A DNA stretch of 64,000 nucleotides from Gyromitra esculenta (GCA_038503075.1 JBCAML010000001.1:1984001-2048000); one strand, 5' to 3'. Counted from the first letter of the stretch, positions 10,776 to 22,667 are shown. Numbers and translations: made by a program. The notes: generated from the sequence alone by a model not told the origin.

Positions 10776-13583
10776 ATGCAGGTTTTACCCCCGCCACCCG
10801 CGTCGAGGGGCCCCGACATCCTCACCAACCCAGTTATTCTCGAGTCTATTCTTCCGGAGCTGCCACATCTTTCGGATATCCTTTCGCTGCAGCTCGTCTC
10901 GCGCCAGCTCTATCTGCTCGTTCAGCCTCTTCATCCGCTTTATGCTCGTGAGATTTCTCTAGCTCATCTACCACATGTCAAAAATAAGGACCTTATCACA
11001 GTCCTTCATCGATCACTTCGTCCCGGCCCATCCATCCAACGTCGTTTATTGGCCGATGGACGAACCGTTACCGTCGGCGAAGGGATAGGAAAGGCTTACG
11101 TCGGGCCTTGGAGGTTCCTTCGAGTCATCACGTTAACTGGTACAAGTATTACGAGTAGATCTATTAAGCTCCTAATTGCTGCTTCATCCGGGGGTAAAAT
11201 CCCCGGGCTCCCAGAATTGCTCCGTGAGAGGCAACCGGGTATGCCCGGTAATCTCGACCCGGACATCGACGCTCTCGGTATTGCCAATGGATTTTTCGCC
11301 AAGGAGTTTGGAGTCGTGTCGCCGGGTGCTTATCGGTTGCTCGCTGATCAATCGCTGCGGTTGGATAAGCTCTGCGTCACGGATTGCCCTGCAGTGGATA
11401 TCACCGATATCAACAATTTTTTAAAAAAGATTCTAATAGTTGTAACTGCACCTAAACGTAGAGAGTTAAGACTAAGAGCTTCACAACTTGCTGCGGCCCA
11501 GCAGCAGCAGAATGCCCCGGCGGCCAATCCAGGCGTTCCTGCTGGATTTGTTGCTGCCCAGCAGATGCAGCAACATGCCCAACCTGTACAGGAAGACCTT
11601 ACTAGTATCCCTTACCCACTACCTGCAACTGTTGATGAGTTGGCGGACTTTGGGCTACCTTGCCTATCTTTGAGGCGCCTTGAAGTTGCGAACGTCAATG
11701 GACTATGGGTTGATCCTCCAGAGAGATTTAGAGGTAAAAAAGAATGGGGGTATTCAAAAGATTGCCCGTTCGGTCGGAACATTGGAAGCCTCAACTCCAT
11801 CGCAGGCTGTCTTGGCCTCGACGTTGATGTCCTCTTCTGCCAGGGTGCCGGTTGTGCAACTAGTTCCGACAACGGTAGATGGAGGCAAAGCAACCCTCAC
11901 GGATTCGATGCTGATGACTTTGATGCCTTCGATGGTATCATTCCAGATTTGGCGAACGCCCGGGAACATAACCCCCAAGCCCATGCTGGCGAAAACCCGG
12001 GCTTCATGAATAGCGATAAGAACAACCATCGCAGGACTTACCACTATCCACTCCCAAGACTGCCAGGTGAGAGGATACTCATGACAGAAGACGGACGTGT
12101 TTTTAGAATTCCGAGACACGCCATCCCGAACCAGCAGAATCAAGCCGTACAGGCACAGCAGCAGCAACAAGCTCTACATCTCTTCCAGGCCGCGATGAAT
12201 GCCCAGCCACCAGGTCAACCGCTGGGCGCACCAGGAGCTGTAGGAGCTGCACAGATGCCTGTGCCCCCTCCAGCGCCAGCGCCGGCACCGGTAGCAGGAA
12301 TTGCACCAGCAGCAGGAAATATAGCAGCGAATGCGCTAGGTACAAACCAAAATACATGGAACGCGTGGGCCGCAGGGCTCGGCGGGAATGGAGGAAATGA
12401 TGGGAATGGAGGAAATGGTGCTGGTGCTGCAAATGGATGGGCGAGTAATCTCTTCCTCCAGGACCCAGCACAGTACGGTCTTGGGGTATGGCACCAACCA
12501 CAGCAGGATAATCAGACCCAAACAACTACTACTACGAATGGGCAGACACTGATTCAGACAATTTTGCAGGATTTTCCTGGAGTTCCTGGGGCTGCTACTA
12601 CTATTCAGCCCAACTCTACACCAGTAACAGTAGTTCCCCAACAACCGCAACAAAGTTCAGCCGGACCAATGCCTCACGCAAGTCCAGTAGGATTAGCGAA
12701 TGCTGTTCCAGGCGCTGCTGTAGCCATTAACTCAGCTACAGCTGACTTTTCTCAGGGAAGCAACGCTACAGACCAAGGAAACGCCACCACCGTTATCAGT
12801 GATGATATAATTCCCACATACGTGGAACCTCCAACAAGCATGTCTGGGAATGGAGAAGGGTCTTCAACAGCACCCAACAACGCTACATGGCAAACCCTCT
12901 TATCCACTACAGATGCCGATGGCGCCCAAACTCCACCCTACAATCAGCAGTTCCCATCTCCAGTTTTGTCATGGAACCCTACTGCTGGACACCCTCCATT
13001 CGCAAGTGTACTTTCATCCGCTGTTGGTCCACCCTCAGCCACGCCGCCTCCGCCTCCAACCCCAACTCCTGCTGTTGATCCCGCATGGGCGTCATTTCTC
13101 ACAACGGCCACAAATCAACCGACCACCCCATCACCACTTGGGGTGGTGGTAGCAGGCCCTTTTCCACATCCAGCTTCTTTGCCATTCGGCGGGGCTCCTC
13201 AATCAAATTTTGGCAATATTCAAACGCCATTCGCCATTGGTCAGCCCCCGCCTGCTCCAGCTGTGACCCCAGCTCAAGACCCAGCCCTAGCCACTATGAC
13301 AACAATAGGGAACGTAGCGGCGAATGCAAACACGAACTTTACACCATTCGCACATCTAATTCAAACCCACGCACAGAACATTTCATTACCTCGAAGACGT
13401 AACAATTCACCTAGCGGAAGCCGCGGTGGGGCTGGGCAGACGGGTGCAAGGCCTGGAAGAAGGATCGCAATGTTAGATGGGCCGAGAGGGTTGTGCGAGG
13501 GATGTGGAAGAGAGGTATGGTTATGTGATAGCTGTAATCGATATTGGGTCGTTACTTGTGGGGGGTGTGCTGCAAAGCAATAG
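10776..13583 (+). CDS. F-box/LRR-like protein with Q/P/N-rich middle and C-terminal cysteine cluster
   Basis: Single exon, 935 aa, ATG at 10776. Residues about 14-60 (ILTNPVILESILPELPHLSD followed by LQLVSRQLY) have the length and hydrophobic pattern of an F-box. LRR-like lines follow: LRVITLTGTSITSRSIKLL, LDKLCVTDCPAVD and LRRLEVANVNGLW. From about 470 to 870 the chain is low-complexity (Q, P, A, N, G, T), probably disordered. The extreme C terminus has CEGCGREVWLCDSC then CGGC, a six-cysteine arrangement (CxxC, CxxC, CxxC) able to hold zinc. F-box proteins act as SCF ubiquitin-ligase substrate receptors; that role is inferred. I do not recognise a named orthologue. Confidence 0.65.
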   Translation: MQVLPPPPASRGPDILTNPVILESILPELPHLSDILSLQLVSRQLYLLVQPLHPLYAREISLAHLPHVKNKDLITVLHRSLRPGPSIQRRLLADGRTVTVGEGIGKAYVGPWRFLRVITLTGTSITSRSIKLLIAASSGGKIPGLPELLRERQPGMPGNLDPDIDALGIANGFFAKEFGVVSPGAYRLLADQSLRLDKLCVTDCPAVDITDINNFLKKILIVVTAPKRRELRLRASQLAAAQQQQNAPAANPGVPAGFVAAQQMQQHAQPVQEDLTSIPYPLPATVDELADFGLPCLSLRRLEVANVNGLWVDPPERFRGKKEWGYSKDCPFGRNIGSLNSIAGCLGLDVDVLFCQGAGCATSSDNGRWRQSNPHGFDADDFDAFDGIIPDLANAREHNPQAHAGENPGFMNSDKNNHRRTYHYPLPRLPGERILMTEDGRVFRIPRHAIPNQQNQAVQAQQQQQALHLFQAAMNAQPPGQPLGAPGAVGAAQMPVPPPAPAPAPVAGIAPAAGNIAANALGTNQNTWNAWAAGLGGNGGNDGNGGNGAGAANGWASNLFLQDPAQYGLGVWHQPQQDNQTQTTTTTNGQTLIQTILQDFPGVPGAATTIQPNSTPVTVVPQQPQQSSAGPMPHASPVGLANAVPGAAVAINSATADFSQGSNATDQGNATTVISDDIIPTYVEPPTSMSGNGEGSSTAPNNATWQTLLSTTDADGAQTPPYNQQFPSPVLSWNPTAGHPPFASVLSSAVGPPSATPPPPPTPTPAVDPAWASFLTTATNQPTTPSPLGVVVAGPFPHPASLPFGGAPQSNFGNIQTPFAIGQPPPAPAVTPAQDPALATMTTIGNVAANANTNFTPFAHLIQTHAQNISLPRRRNNSPSGSRGGAGQTGARPGRRIAMLDGPRGLCEGCGREVWLCDSCNRYWVVTCGGCAAKQ

Positions 13584-14190
13584 GGGGTGTAGGGTCTTAA
13601 CGAAGGGGAAAAGTTCCTCGGTTCCTACTGACTGTAGCAACCGATTTACACATCATCTTTTCAAATGGGAAATTGTTTGAGTACGATTTGAATTCATAGT
13701 TTTCGGATGGTAATTACTCGTCTTTTTCCTAATTCTTGGGTTGTATTTCTTTTCTTTTCTTTTCGCTTTCGATCGGGTTCATAGTTCTGGGATTTTTTTC
13801 TTCATTTTCTCTATTCTCACGCTTGGTTCCCTTGCCTTTTTGTATTGACTAGGCCCCGGATGAACTAATCCTTTTTCTGTCATCTCTTTGGCTGCACATA
13901 TTTCCATATTTAGTACGTAATTTCTTTCTTTTTCTTCATTGGCTTTGATATCTGTGTTGAGGTTACACAACTATAAAATGTGGGTCGTATAAAAAACGGT
14001 GCCGGTTGATTTGATTTGTCAAAAGGGATGGGGTATGGTACGAAAAATGGAGATGTGATGATGATTAAGGGGGGCAGAACAGGCGATGACAAGAATCGAT
14101 TGTCTCGCTACTTGCTCCTCTTTGGGATATTTTTTTAGTACTGTCCCGCTCCACTGTGTTCATGGGATAGCAGGGAGAAAAACTAGACTT

Positions 14191-14385
14191 TGTTGGAGTT
14201 TTGGACCACGATCAAGTAGTATTTAAGCTTAGGATACCGAACGAGATACAGGCGAGAGCAGGTACTGTATTACAGTAGATTGACCAATAGAAAACCCCCA
14301 GACACCGGACTCCCAAAGCCCGCTGGCCATTAAAGATCTATAGGGGCGGAGTTCTCAGTACTATTAGGACGCAATACCTATACCG
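14191..14385 (+). mobile_element. Decayed/truncated LTR copy, sibling of the solo LTR at 41546
   Basis: Starts TGTTGGAGTTTTGGACCACG exactly like the complete LTR at 41546. It follows it through the shared blocks TACCGAACGAGATACA, GATTGACCAATAGAAA, AAAGATCTA and ATTAGGNCGCAATA, in the same orientation. Similarity stops near 14385, before the TTTCAACA end, and no target duplication is visible. The copy is therefore truncated or eroded at its 3' end. Confidence 0.65.
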
Positions 14386-15224
14386 TGCTCTGCGCCGTGT
14401 CGAGACTGTGCAATGGCGAGAACTAACCAAATAAAGATGGATTGTAGGTGGTGGGCTAGGGAAATCTCGTCTTTACTTCATACTAAACATTGTTCGTGAT
14501 CGGTGGTGGTGATTGAAGGCTAACTGGCTAGAACCCCAGCCCACCACACACACACCCAACCCTATCTAGTTAGTTCTTACCATTGAAGAATCTCGCCATG
14601 GCACAAAGCACGGTAGTTTCAGCAGACTTCCTAGTTCATTGTCGAGTGCAGGCTCATGATTCAGAGTTAATTGAGTGATAGAAGTAACCTAGCACGAACA
14701 ATACAAGCAAATCGTACCTCTTCTCAAGAATTCAAAATCTCGAATAATATCTTTACTTACAAAGTTGACGGACACTTTTTTCTCCCTTTCTGATTCGTTA
14801 ACTGCATGTACCTGTACCCCCATTGGTAGAGGGATTTATCGTTGGTGCAGGAAAGCCTGTACATGTAAAACAATTCTTATTATAGTGAAGAGTCATCTAG
14901 CCCTCATTAATCTTATTAATGCCCTGTCTGAATGCAGTCCTATTTCTCTTGGTTGAGCCTAATTATCCAGCAGGAAATTGGTCACATTCACCTGCTTACC
15001 ATGGCTGATCAACATAAGATATCACTCGTTGGATGGTCAAAAAATTTGTTGAATATTAAGAGTTATTATTTACTATTATTTATTTACTTATTCATTAGGT
15101 ACATTCAACCCGGAGTGAATATTAAGGGTAAATTATGATGATATTCTAAGATTATTATCAAGAAAAGTAAACGAAAGGACGAGCATATGCATAGAGCCCC
15201 TATTATATACTCCCAATGGAACTA

Positions 15225-15347
15225 CTCGTATTCTCATGACGGTTTTAAAACGGGCTACCTCTGCATCCCATATAAAATAGGTAGGTTCAGGGCAGTTTTT
15301 ATGATATGCGGGCCTGGCCCATTTTAAAAACGTCATAAGAATACGAG
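15225..15347. mobile_element. MITE with about 33-bp terminal inverted repeats and TA target duplication
   Basis: The left terminus CTCGTATTCTCATGACGG (15225) is mirrored by the right terminus AATACGAG preceded by CGTCATAAG (to 15347). The arms pair over about 33 bp with a few, mostly transition, mismatches. TA lies immediately outside both ends (15223-15224 and 15348-15349), the signature of Tc1/mariner-type insertion. At 123 bp it is non-coding and non-autonomous. Confidence 0.65.
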
Positions 15348-16754
15348 TATACAGAACACAGAACCCTCTAGACTTTCTAGAAAACTCCCTACTCGGGAAC
15401 GTGAATACTAGGAACCTATGGATATATGGAATATATCCAACAAAACTATTTTTTAAGTGGGGTCACAGGTAACGAGAATAAATGTATATCTCATCAATTT
15501 TTCCAGGTTCTTCGCCTTACTGGGAAAAGAACAGAAACTCCTAATAAGTAAATTCGAAAAACCCTAACCCTGTTTTTGTTTAACTCTTGATGGTACTCTA
15601 GGTAAGCAATGGAAAAAATAATTCCCGTTGCATAAGGCATTTCTCCAAAAGATCTTTGAAAATTGAATCCAAAATTGTCAATACTTAAGCTTCTCCACCA
15701 AGAACCACATGTGTCTTATCCCGTTTCATCAGAGGGAGGGAGGGAGGGTCTAGCCCTCGCTGTCGGCAAATTTTCGCTTGGCAGAGTTACACTATATAAT
15801 GCCGGACAACCCCACACCCCTCTTCACGTTTTTAGACAGACTGCCAGCAAACAAATTCACATTACAGAATCGGCTTCCTTCCGTGGTGAAAGCCAAATGG
15901 GAGGGGTGTTTTCGCGCTGAGCGGAGAAGGACTACGTGGACCCATGGCTGGGCGCCTGGCTTTGATGAACGAATGCTCATATGAGAAGTTGGGAATCAGC
16001 GAGGGTTATATTCCTCATTAAGACACCAGAGGAGGGGATCTGGGAAATTCCGGCGTGGATAGAGACTACATAATATACTAGAGGAAAGAGCGGGGGGGTG
16101 TATAATATTATGCTTAATTCAATTGCTTTCAATCTATGCTCCTAGTCTTCCCATGCTGTCTTCGGAGTGCTGTGCGACTCGTGTGAATTTTTGATGAAAC
16201 CGTGTTCTTTTCGACTTTTGCAATAGTAGCAATACCGAGTACCAAAGGGCTTACGCGGCATCTCGATCCTTGGTCGGCGCAGACGGTAAACTCTTCTCCT
16301 TGCCTCGGGTGACAGTCCTCCGAGATGGATGACATCTACCACTCAAGAATGTTTGTGTTTTTTTGGCTTCGAGGTTGCGTGGCGTGGCGGAAGGTGCCCA
16401 GCGAGAAGTTTGGGTCGAGAATCTGAAATAGGGACTTCCCTATAGGCTACGATAAATGGGATTCAGGATTCAGACTCTAGAGGATTCATGAACAAGATGG
16501 TGACTGGCGTGAAGAACTTGCGTCGCTGCCCCTTCTCCCGGGAAAGCAAGGAATCAATGTGGGTCGTTCCTGCATGGACGGAGTCTAAAGTACGTAGCCC
16601 TCAACAACGAAAAGAATTGAAGCCGGACAACCCCAGATACGATAGTAACGATACGCGTACCTGCACACGCGATCCCCTTACAGACGCCTGAAACTTTGCG
16701 CGGCAGTCCTTCCCCGCCCCGCCTAAATCAAGAAAGAAAAGAGTACGTTTTCAG

Positions 16755-18434
16755 ATGCGTCTCCTTACGCTGCGCGGTGGTGGTGGTAATTTCATTGGAG
16801 CTGGTATCGGCATACGAGGGGGAGGAGGTGGTGGTCCAGGCGTTGGTAGTGGTGGACGATATATCTTGCCCTGGTCCCGTCGTTCCTGTCCAAGTCCTCC
16901 TACCAGCTGCCTGTTGCTATTCCGTTCGTTGCGAACACGTTCCCTCAAGGTATCTGGTGAATCAACTGCCGTACTACAGCGCCTCACCCAGGGCCGATCC
17001 TTCTACTCCACCTTCTATAACCCCCTCCAGGTCGCCAAAACCACTCTCGTCCGATCATCAGCCAAAAGGCCGTTGTTCTACATTCCCGCAAAACTGGCGT
17101 CTGCTCAACAACAGCGTGACCATCGTGGTCATTCCCACGGGCACCATCACCACCATGACAATACCTACCTCACGTCGAAGAACAAGGCTGATGCCGGTGT
17201 GAGAATTACCCGATTAGGACTATATACCAACGTTGGCATGGCTATCTCGAAAGGAATTGGGGGCTGGTACTTCAATTCCCAAGCACTGGTTCGTGTGCCT
17301 CCTCCCCCGTGAGAGCAGAGGAGAGAAGGAAAGACTGAGGCTGACTTCCTGCAACAACAGATAGCAGATGCATTTCATTCCCTTACTGATCTCATCTCGG
17401 ATATCATGACGCTAGCCACCGTCTCGTTCGCTCTGAAGAAACCAACAGACAGATTCCCGAACGGCTACGGCAAGATCGAGAGCATGGGAAGCTTGGGGGT
17501 TAGCAGTTTGCTACTGGTTGGCGGGTTGCTTATGGGTTAGTTGCACAAGTCTCACGCTTCCTAGTAGCTTTCGCCTGACTTTCAGAAACCTATCAGGTTA
17601 CCATGCTCTAGACGCCTTATACGTACAGTTTTTCTTAGACCATGCAGAGGCCTTAGCGCATGTTGGCCATGGGCATGGGCATGGTCACGGTCACTCACAC
17701 TCACATACCGATTTAGGACCAAACGTGAACGCGGCATGGCTAGCAGCAGGCTCAATCGTCATCAAAGAATGGCTATACCGAGCTAGTAAGCATTTTCCCA
17801 ACCTTTCCCAAAAGTACACACAGAAGCTGATAATCCCCCCTCCCCAACAGCCATGAAAGTCGCTAAAGAGCGTAAATCTTCTGTTCTTGCCTCTAACGCC
17901 GTCCACCATCGCATCGACTCCCTTACCGCTATAGTCGCCCTTTGCGCAATCGGTGGTGCTCATTTCCTTAACAACGCAAGCTGGCTGGACCCCGTTGGAG
18001 GGCTTCTCGTCTCCATGATGGTCATCACTGCTGGTTGGGGAAACACCCGTGCGGCCCTATTAGAACTTGTCGATGTAGGCCTCGATGACGAAATTAAAGA
18101 TAGCATCCGAAAGGCCGCCGATAAAGCGCTCGCATTACGTCCAGAGAGGTTGGGTGTCAGGGAAGTGGGTGGTCTCAAGTCGGGACAGAACTACCTCGCG
18201 GAGCTGACAATCGAGGTTCCTGTGGGTACGACGGTGGCAGAGACTAGCATGGTGGAAGAAGGACTACGGGAGGTTGTCGGCGCGGAAATCAGGGGAGTTA
18301 GAAGGATTAAGGTTAGATTTGTCGAAGAGGGTGTTATTGAGCAGAATGAGTTTATAGAAAAGGAGCAGGCGCTGGAGTTGGAAGATAAGCATGAACACCA
18401 CGATCACGACCATGAACCAAAGAAAGCGTTGTAA
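16755..18434 (+). CDS. MMT1: Mitochondrial cation diffusion facilitator (MMT1/MMT2-type metal transporter)
   Basis: Four exons: 16755-17288, 17361-17535, 17597-17785 and 17851-18434. All introns (72, 61 and 65 bp) are GT..AG and frame-preserving, giving 493 aa. The N terminus is basic and Arg/Ser-rich with almost no acidic residues, as expected for mitochondrial import. A first His-rich stretch lies near 122-135 and a second (GHGHGHGHGHSHSH) in exon 3. CDF metal-site motifs are ADAFHSLTD (H184..D188) and NAVHHRIDS (H318..D322), followed by hydrophobic helices and a C-terminal cytoplasmic domain (VDVGLDDEI, then TIEVPVGTTVAE). A short HEHHDHDHE tail closes the protein. Yeast MMT1/2 move iron across the mitochondrial inner membrane; the substrate here is inferred. 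The splice solution restores family-typical sequence at each join. Confidence 0.92.
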
Positions 18435-19582
18435 ATTTATCGAAAATTTAGGTGTATTATTTTTGGGAAACAAATGTCGCTTGGTGGTATAGATTGCATT
18501 CATATGTTTCCTTCAGGGTTTATTCGTAGCTTTTTTATTTTTTATCAGCAAGAGTTTGTTTATCGGAGGATGTGTAAGCTTTCTTTCATGATCAATCTAT
18601 TCCTGTGTAACATTTTATTTAAGCCAAGGAGGCTACAAGTTAAAAGGAAAAAAAATACAAAGCATTGGCCCGGAAACTCTCAACAGGTATAAGACCTCCA
18701 AACCTCTCCAAATTAACGTTTCTCTAATCATCCAAACCAGAAACGTATCTTTGTAAAAACATCAGATGAATCGCTCAAACATAAGAATATTTGAGACCAG
18801 GTGCCTATTCACCACCATCCATAGTTTAAGGGTATGTACAGCATTCCGTCTATTAGTAGCTCGGATTTGAGGAGGCAGTGATCACAATGTGTCACTCGTC
18901 TTACATATGCACTACCCCAGACTTTTTTCTTTTCTTTTCTTGATAGGAGATGACGCACATATCATCGGGTTGTTTCATATCTACATGTACATGTAGTATG
19001 TAGAGTAATCACACTCTGCCGTCACCCGCATGGTGATCCCCATAGATTCAACCAGGGGTGAATTAATTGGCTCGGGGGCTCGGGAGCATATCTATTACGA
19101 TAACATAAATATATATCTCGAGAATGGTTCTTTAAGATCTAGTCGTTAAGTGTAAGTTAGGTTTTATATGCGATCCGAGCCTCCCATCTTATGAGCACAC
19201 GTGAAAAGGCGAAACAATTTTCTTAGGTGGGCTTAGCCGTTGAAATGCGCGTTTCAAGGCAGTCGCCTAGGTACATGTAGGAATAGAAGTACAAAAGCCT
19301 TTAACATACCAAGCGGAAAACCACATATCTGCAAGTATTACACGTGTTTTTAATCAAGCCCTTTTTCGGTCTGTATTAGGAGATCAACGTTTTCTCTCAG
19401 AACAGAACCAGGCCATAGCGCTTGACCAAACATCCTGATCTCGTGAAACATCGAGAATAGCCTCAACCACATGGCAGTTTCTATGTATATCTAGCGAATG
19501 CCCACGAGATTTAAGGTGTACTCCATCCACCTCATCCCCTATATTATTTCATCTGTGGCGTTGGACGCCATATTTAAATAAC
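18435..19582. other. 1.1 kb intergenic spacer
   Basis: Contains an overlapping TACATGTA pair (18982 and 18988) and another copy at 19272. No gene seen. Confidence 0.6.
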
Positions 19583-21091
19583 ATGCTTTTTGAGCGCTAT
19601 GAAGCTGTATCGCCAACGGCCCGTATCGTGATAAACATGCTATTGCTCATAGCATTACATATTGTAAATGGAGCTCGGTGGTGGGCGTTGAGAGGACTCC
19701 ATTATCCGATAATATCGCCGCGATGGCTGCACGGGATGTTCATTCATGGAACCGTCGCTTTTGCATCGCTGTATGCAGTTGTTTCAATAGCGAGGCACAG
19801 TATAAGAATTTCGGTAGACAGGGCAATTAATGCGGTGATGGATTATGACAGGATGGCATGGACATGGAGACAAGAAGAGGTAAATACGTGCATGGAGATT
19901 CCAGAGATTCCTCCCCGATTCCAACGATTTATGGGAAGTTACTTCTCGCGACATCAATCTTTCGGGTCCGCAGTCTGTGGTCAGTTAAGGCTGCATTGAT
20001 TTCGATTCATGCAGAGTTTATCCAGAAATTATCGGCGCCATCACAACGATTGCTGTGGGCAACGGGGGTTCTGACGATATTGTCGTTCTTTGCAATATTG
20101 GGCTTACACAGTTATTGGTGTCCGCTCGTGGAGTTGGAGAAAATGCCGTAAGTTGATTCTTCCACTAATTTTGACGAAAAGAAAATTTGAAAATTGAATC
20201 ATATTTTTACTGGATAAACCGGCTCTGGAGTCACCACTGCGTGGCGAAAGGTCTTACTCCCCACATTACCACCAGCATATTCAATATCTGTCTCGTGCCC
20301 AGCCTATTTTTCCATAATTCTTTGTTTATTGTACGATTATGTATTGCTGCAACGAGAGCGTGAGGAACGAACATTGACGCCAAGCATTCACGTCTGGACA
20401 CGAGACAGATTCAATGTCTCAACCGATCTTATGTGTACTCGTGATACCATCGGGCATTCAATGATACAGGGATTTGAACCAATCAAGATATGGGGCGAAT
20501 ATGGTGAGAAGCGGCATAGATGGTTCGAAAACTTCCATAAATGGCTTGATCAACGAAGTGGCGGTGCTATACATCACCACCTTGAGTCTTGCTTGCCCAA
20601 TAGGGCGTCCCCTTCATCAGAATCCCTGTATCATTGAATACCCGATGGTATTACGAGTAAGGACTCCTAAACTTAACCATAGTTTTATCTGTGCTGATCA
20701 GTCACTAGTATTACTCACTGGATTCTTCATTGTTCATGCTCTTCGACTCACCGCCCAGCAAATTCGTGCATTCTCCCTAATTTTCTTTATCGCGTTTTTA
20801 ACGATATCAGCGGCCTGTATTCGCATGGGGTCGCAGATATTCTCATATAAAGACGGTCATGGTGGATTTGAACCATACCCGCCAGAAAAAAAATTAAACC
20901 CAGAGACTTTTTCAAGTATCGCGACAGATTTAGAGGTCTATATTGCAGGCATCGCGGCGTGTCTTCCTGAAACCAGGTTATTTGTAAGGAGGAAGATTGG
21001 TCAGATGGGTAAAGGAAAATTGCCGGAACAGACAAACACTCTGGAGAGCGGGAGTGGTGGAAGTAGTTGGAGTAGAATTGAGAAAGGTTAG
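19583..21091 (+). CDS. Rhodopsin-domain/PTH11-like multi-pass membrane protein (exon model approximate)
   Basis: Spliced in at least four exons. The supported parts are exon 1, 19583-19879 (two hydrophobic helices, ARIVINMLLLIALHIV and GTVAFASLYAVVSIA, donor GTAAAT), and an exon 20026-20147 holding TGVLTILSFFAILGL then HSYWCP, with donor GTAAGT. A likely exon follows from 20231, and the last exon ends at 21091. The last part has helices LTGFFIVHALRL and SLIFFIAFLTISAA, then TDLEVYIAGIAACLPETRLF. Fungal rhodopsin-domain (PTH11-type) receptors have this layout: a W-C-P near helix 3-4 and an E-V-Y..AACLP helix close to the end. Internal borders between 20231 and 20640 are unresolved, and a decayed gene cannot be excluded. 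The ligand is unknown. Confidence 0.5.
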
Positions 21092-21800
21092 TGTCATACA
21101 ACGCATACTATAATACGACTACAGATAACATAGAGATATAGCTGGTAAAGAGCTAAAGTCGAATTTCTTTAGGTTACTGTAAATAATATACTCGGGGATG
21201 AGGCCTTCTGGTACTAAAAAGTAATTGTCTCTTATTCCATAAGGAATCATATGGGGGATTAGCGTGTTTCCATTATTTATTGATAAACCTTGTAATCATT
21301 AGGGCCCGGGCCGCATGTGTGGTAGTTTCATCTATCGCTGTCCTCTCAAGAACTATAAATACACCTTTCAGATACCACATAGAGAATGGTAATTCATGAT
21401 CGATTTTATGTCTGACTGGAGTTGGTGAACCACATATACCCAAGGCCCGTATCTCTTAGTGGGGATTAATTTGACATCAAGTGTGGAAGATAAAGGACAC
21501 CAGGTCAGGTAGGTGAGAGGCGTATTCAACTGCTGCTGCTTCCTGATACAAAATACATTTCATAACTTAAACACATACAATCCCCTCTAAACACATGAGA
21601 TATTCTCGTTTTGAGGAACTAAACCAAGGGTTTAGCGGAAATTAATGATAGAGTGAAGGGGCAGGAATAAATGCGAAAACTATCGTTCGAAGAGGCAAGT
21701 AGAAATTTAAAGGGTAACTGAAAAAAAGTTAGATCAAAACCGAACGGAAAATAAAAGAGTAGTCACTCCGCATCACTCCCTTCTGCGCTGTCTACCCTCT
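21092..21800. other. 0.7 kb convergent spacer
   Basis: Lies between the 3' ends of the membrane-protein gene (+) and cysteine-motif paralog A (-). No features seen. Confidence 0.5.
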
Positions 21801-22667
21801 TCATGCCAAGCCACGCTCCACCTCTCCTTTTTCAAGAGCTTCCGACTGTTTGGATAGTCTGATTGCTGCCAGTTCCATACCATCACGAGCACGAATTGCA
21901 TCTTCCCTCGAGCCAAGCACATGAGGGATCTTCTCGGCCAAAACATCCCACGAAGCTTCTAGGTAGTCCGTTACTTCCCTCTCCCTAGCGCGACCTTCAA
22001 ACTCCCTAAAGCGGACAGCGATCAAGAGCACGGCGAGAACATTATAGTCGCTGAGGATTCGGCGGAGACAGCAGCCTGCACAGTGAGTCTCTTGATAGAG
22101 TGGATGGTTTTGTAGGGGCTGATATAGATTCTTAACTCCAGAGGGCTCAGGGTCGCAATACCCTTCGTCCCAAATACGGTTTATATCCTTAAAGGTAGCC
22201 AGGTATTTGTTCCCCAATTTCTGTGAGCAAAATGAGGCTGATGGCATCCGAACTTCGTCAAGGATGAGGTCGTGGAGATTGAAAAGGATGGGAAGGAAAA
22301 GCCCATTATGAATAGAGCATATCCTGCGCCCTGGGTACGCACTCGGGGCTTCGAGAAACTCCATTATTTTTGGGAATGTCTTACGCGCCCAAATCCTGAA
22401 ACTACTCACTCTTAGAGACCAACCCAACCCCCGGATAGCAGTGAGGTCTTCTTCGCCAGGAGTGGGAGAGACATCAAGGTTATAGATGAAAGTGGATACG
22501 AAGTTGACTATCGCAGCGGAGTTTGAGCTCTGAGGGAATTCGTCGATTTCGGGGTTCTTGTTAATAGTTTCGTCGATTGCAGGGGATGGCGGTTGGGGTT
22601 CTTTAGAGTGAACTGCTTCTGGTGTGATGAGTCTAGTCAAGCGGAGTGACTGTGGTGAGAGAGCCAT
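21801..22667 (-). CDS. Unrecognised cysteine-motif protein, paralog A
   Basis: Single exon, 288 aa. I do not recognise a named family. It is clearly related, over some 240 residues, to the protein at 52584-53369 on the other strand. Shared blocks in order are FRIWARKTFPK, YPGRRICSIHN, LFNLHDLILDE, FCSQKLGNKYL, a conserved IWD, ETHCAGCCLRRILSD, AVRFREFE, then EREVTDYLE and EKIPHVLG. The five conserved Cys and the His of the C-x-IH pair could hold a metal ion, which is inference. No signal peptide or membrane helix is evident, so a soluble intracellular protein is likely. The N-terminal ~45 residues are not shared with paralog B and look disordered. The start ATG at 22667 is the first in the frame. 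Confidence 0.75.
   Translation of the reverse strand: MALSPQSLRLTRLITPEAVHSKEPQPPSPAIDETINKNPEIDEFPQSSNSAAIVNFVSTFIYNLDVSPTPGEEDLTAIRGLGWSLRVSSFRIWARKTFPKIMEFLEAPSAYPGRRICSIHNGLFLPILFNLHDLILDEVRMPSASFCSQKLGNKYLATFKDINRIWDEGYCDPEPSGVKNLYQPLQNHPLYQETHCAGCCLRRILSDYNVLAVLLIAVRFREFEGRAREREVTDYLEASWDVLAEKIPHVLGSREDAIRARDGMELAAIRLSKQSEALEKGEVERGLA

Larger units (their letters stand above)
13584..16754. other. 3.2 kb intergenic region with LTR relic and MITE
   Basis: Contains the decayed LTR copy at 14191-14385, the TA-flanked MITE at 15225-15347 and one TACATGTA at 14860. Remaining sequence is AT-rich with no supported gene. Confidence 0.6.

Noticed and set aside
16142..16342. 66-aa frame on - with YCYYCKSRKEHG and H..H, zinc-finger-like
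   Set aside because: One CxxC and nearby His are not enough; no start context, no neighbouring exons, spacing does not fit C2H2 or BED.
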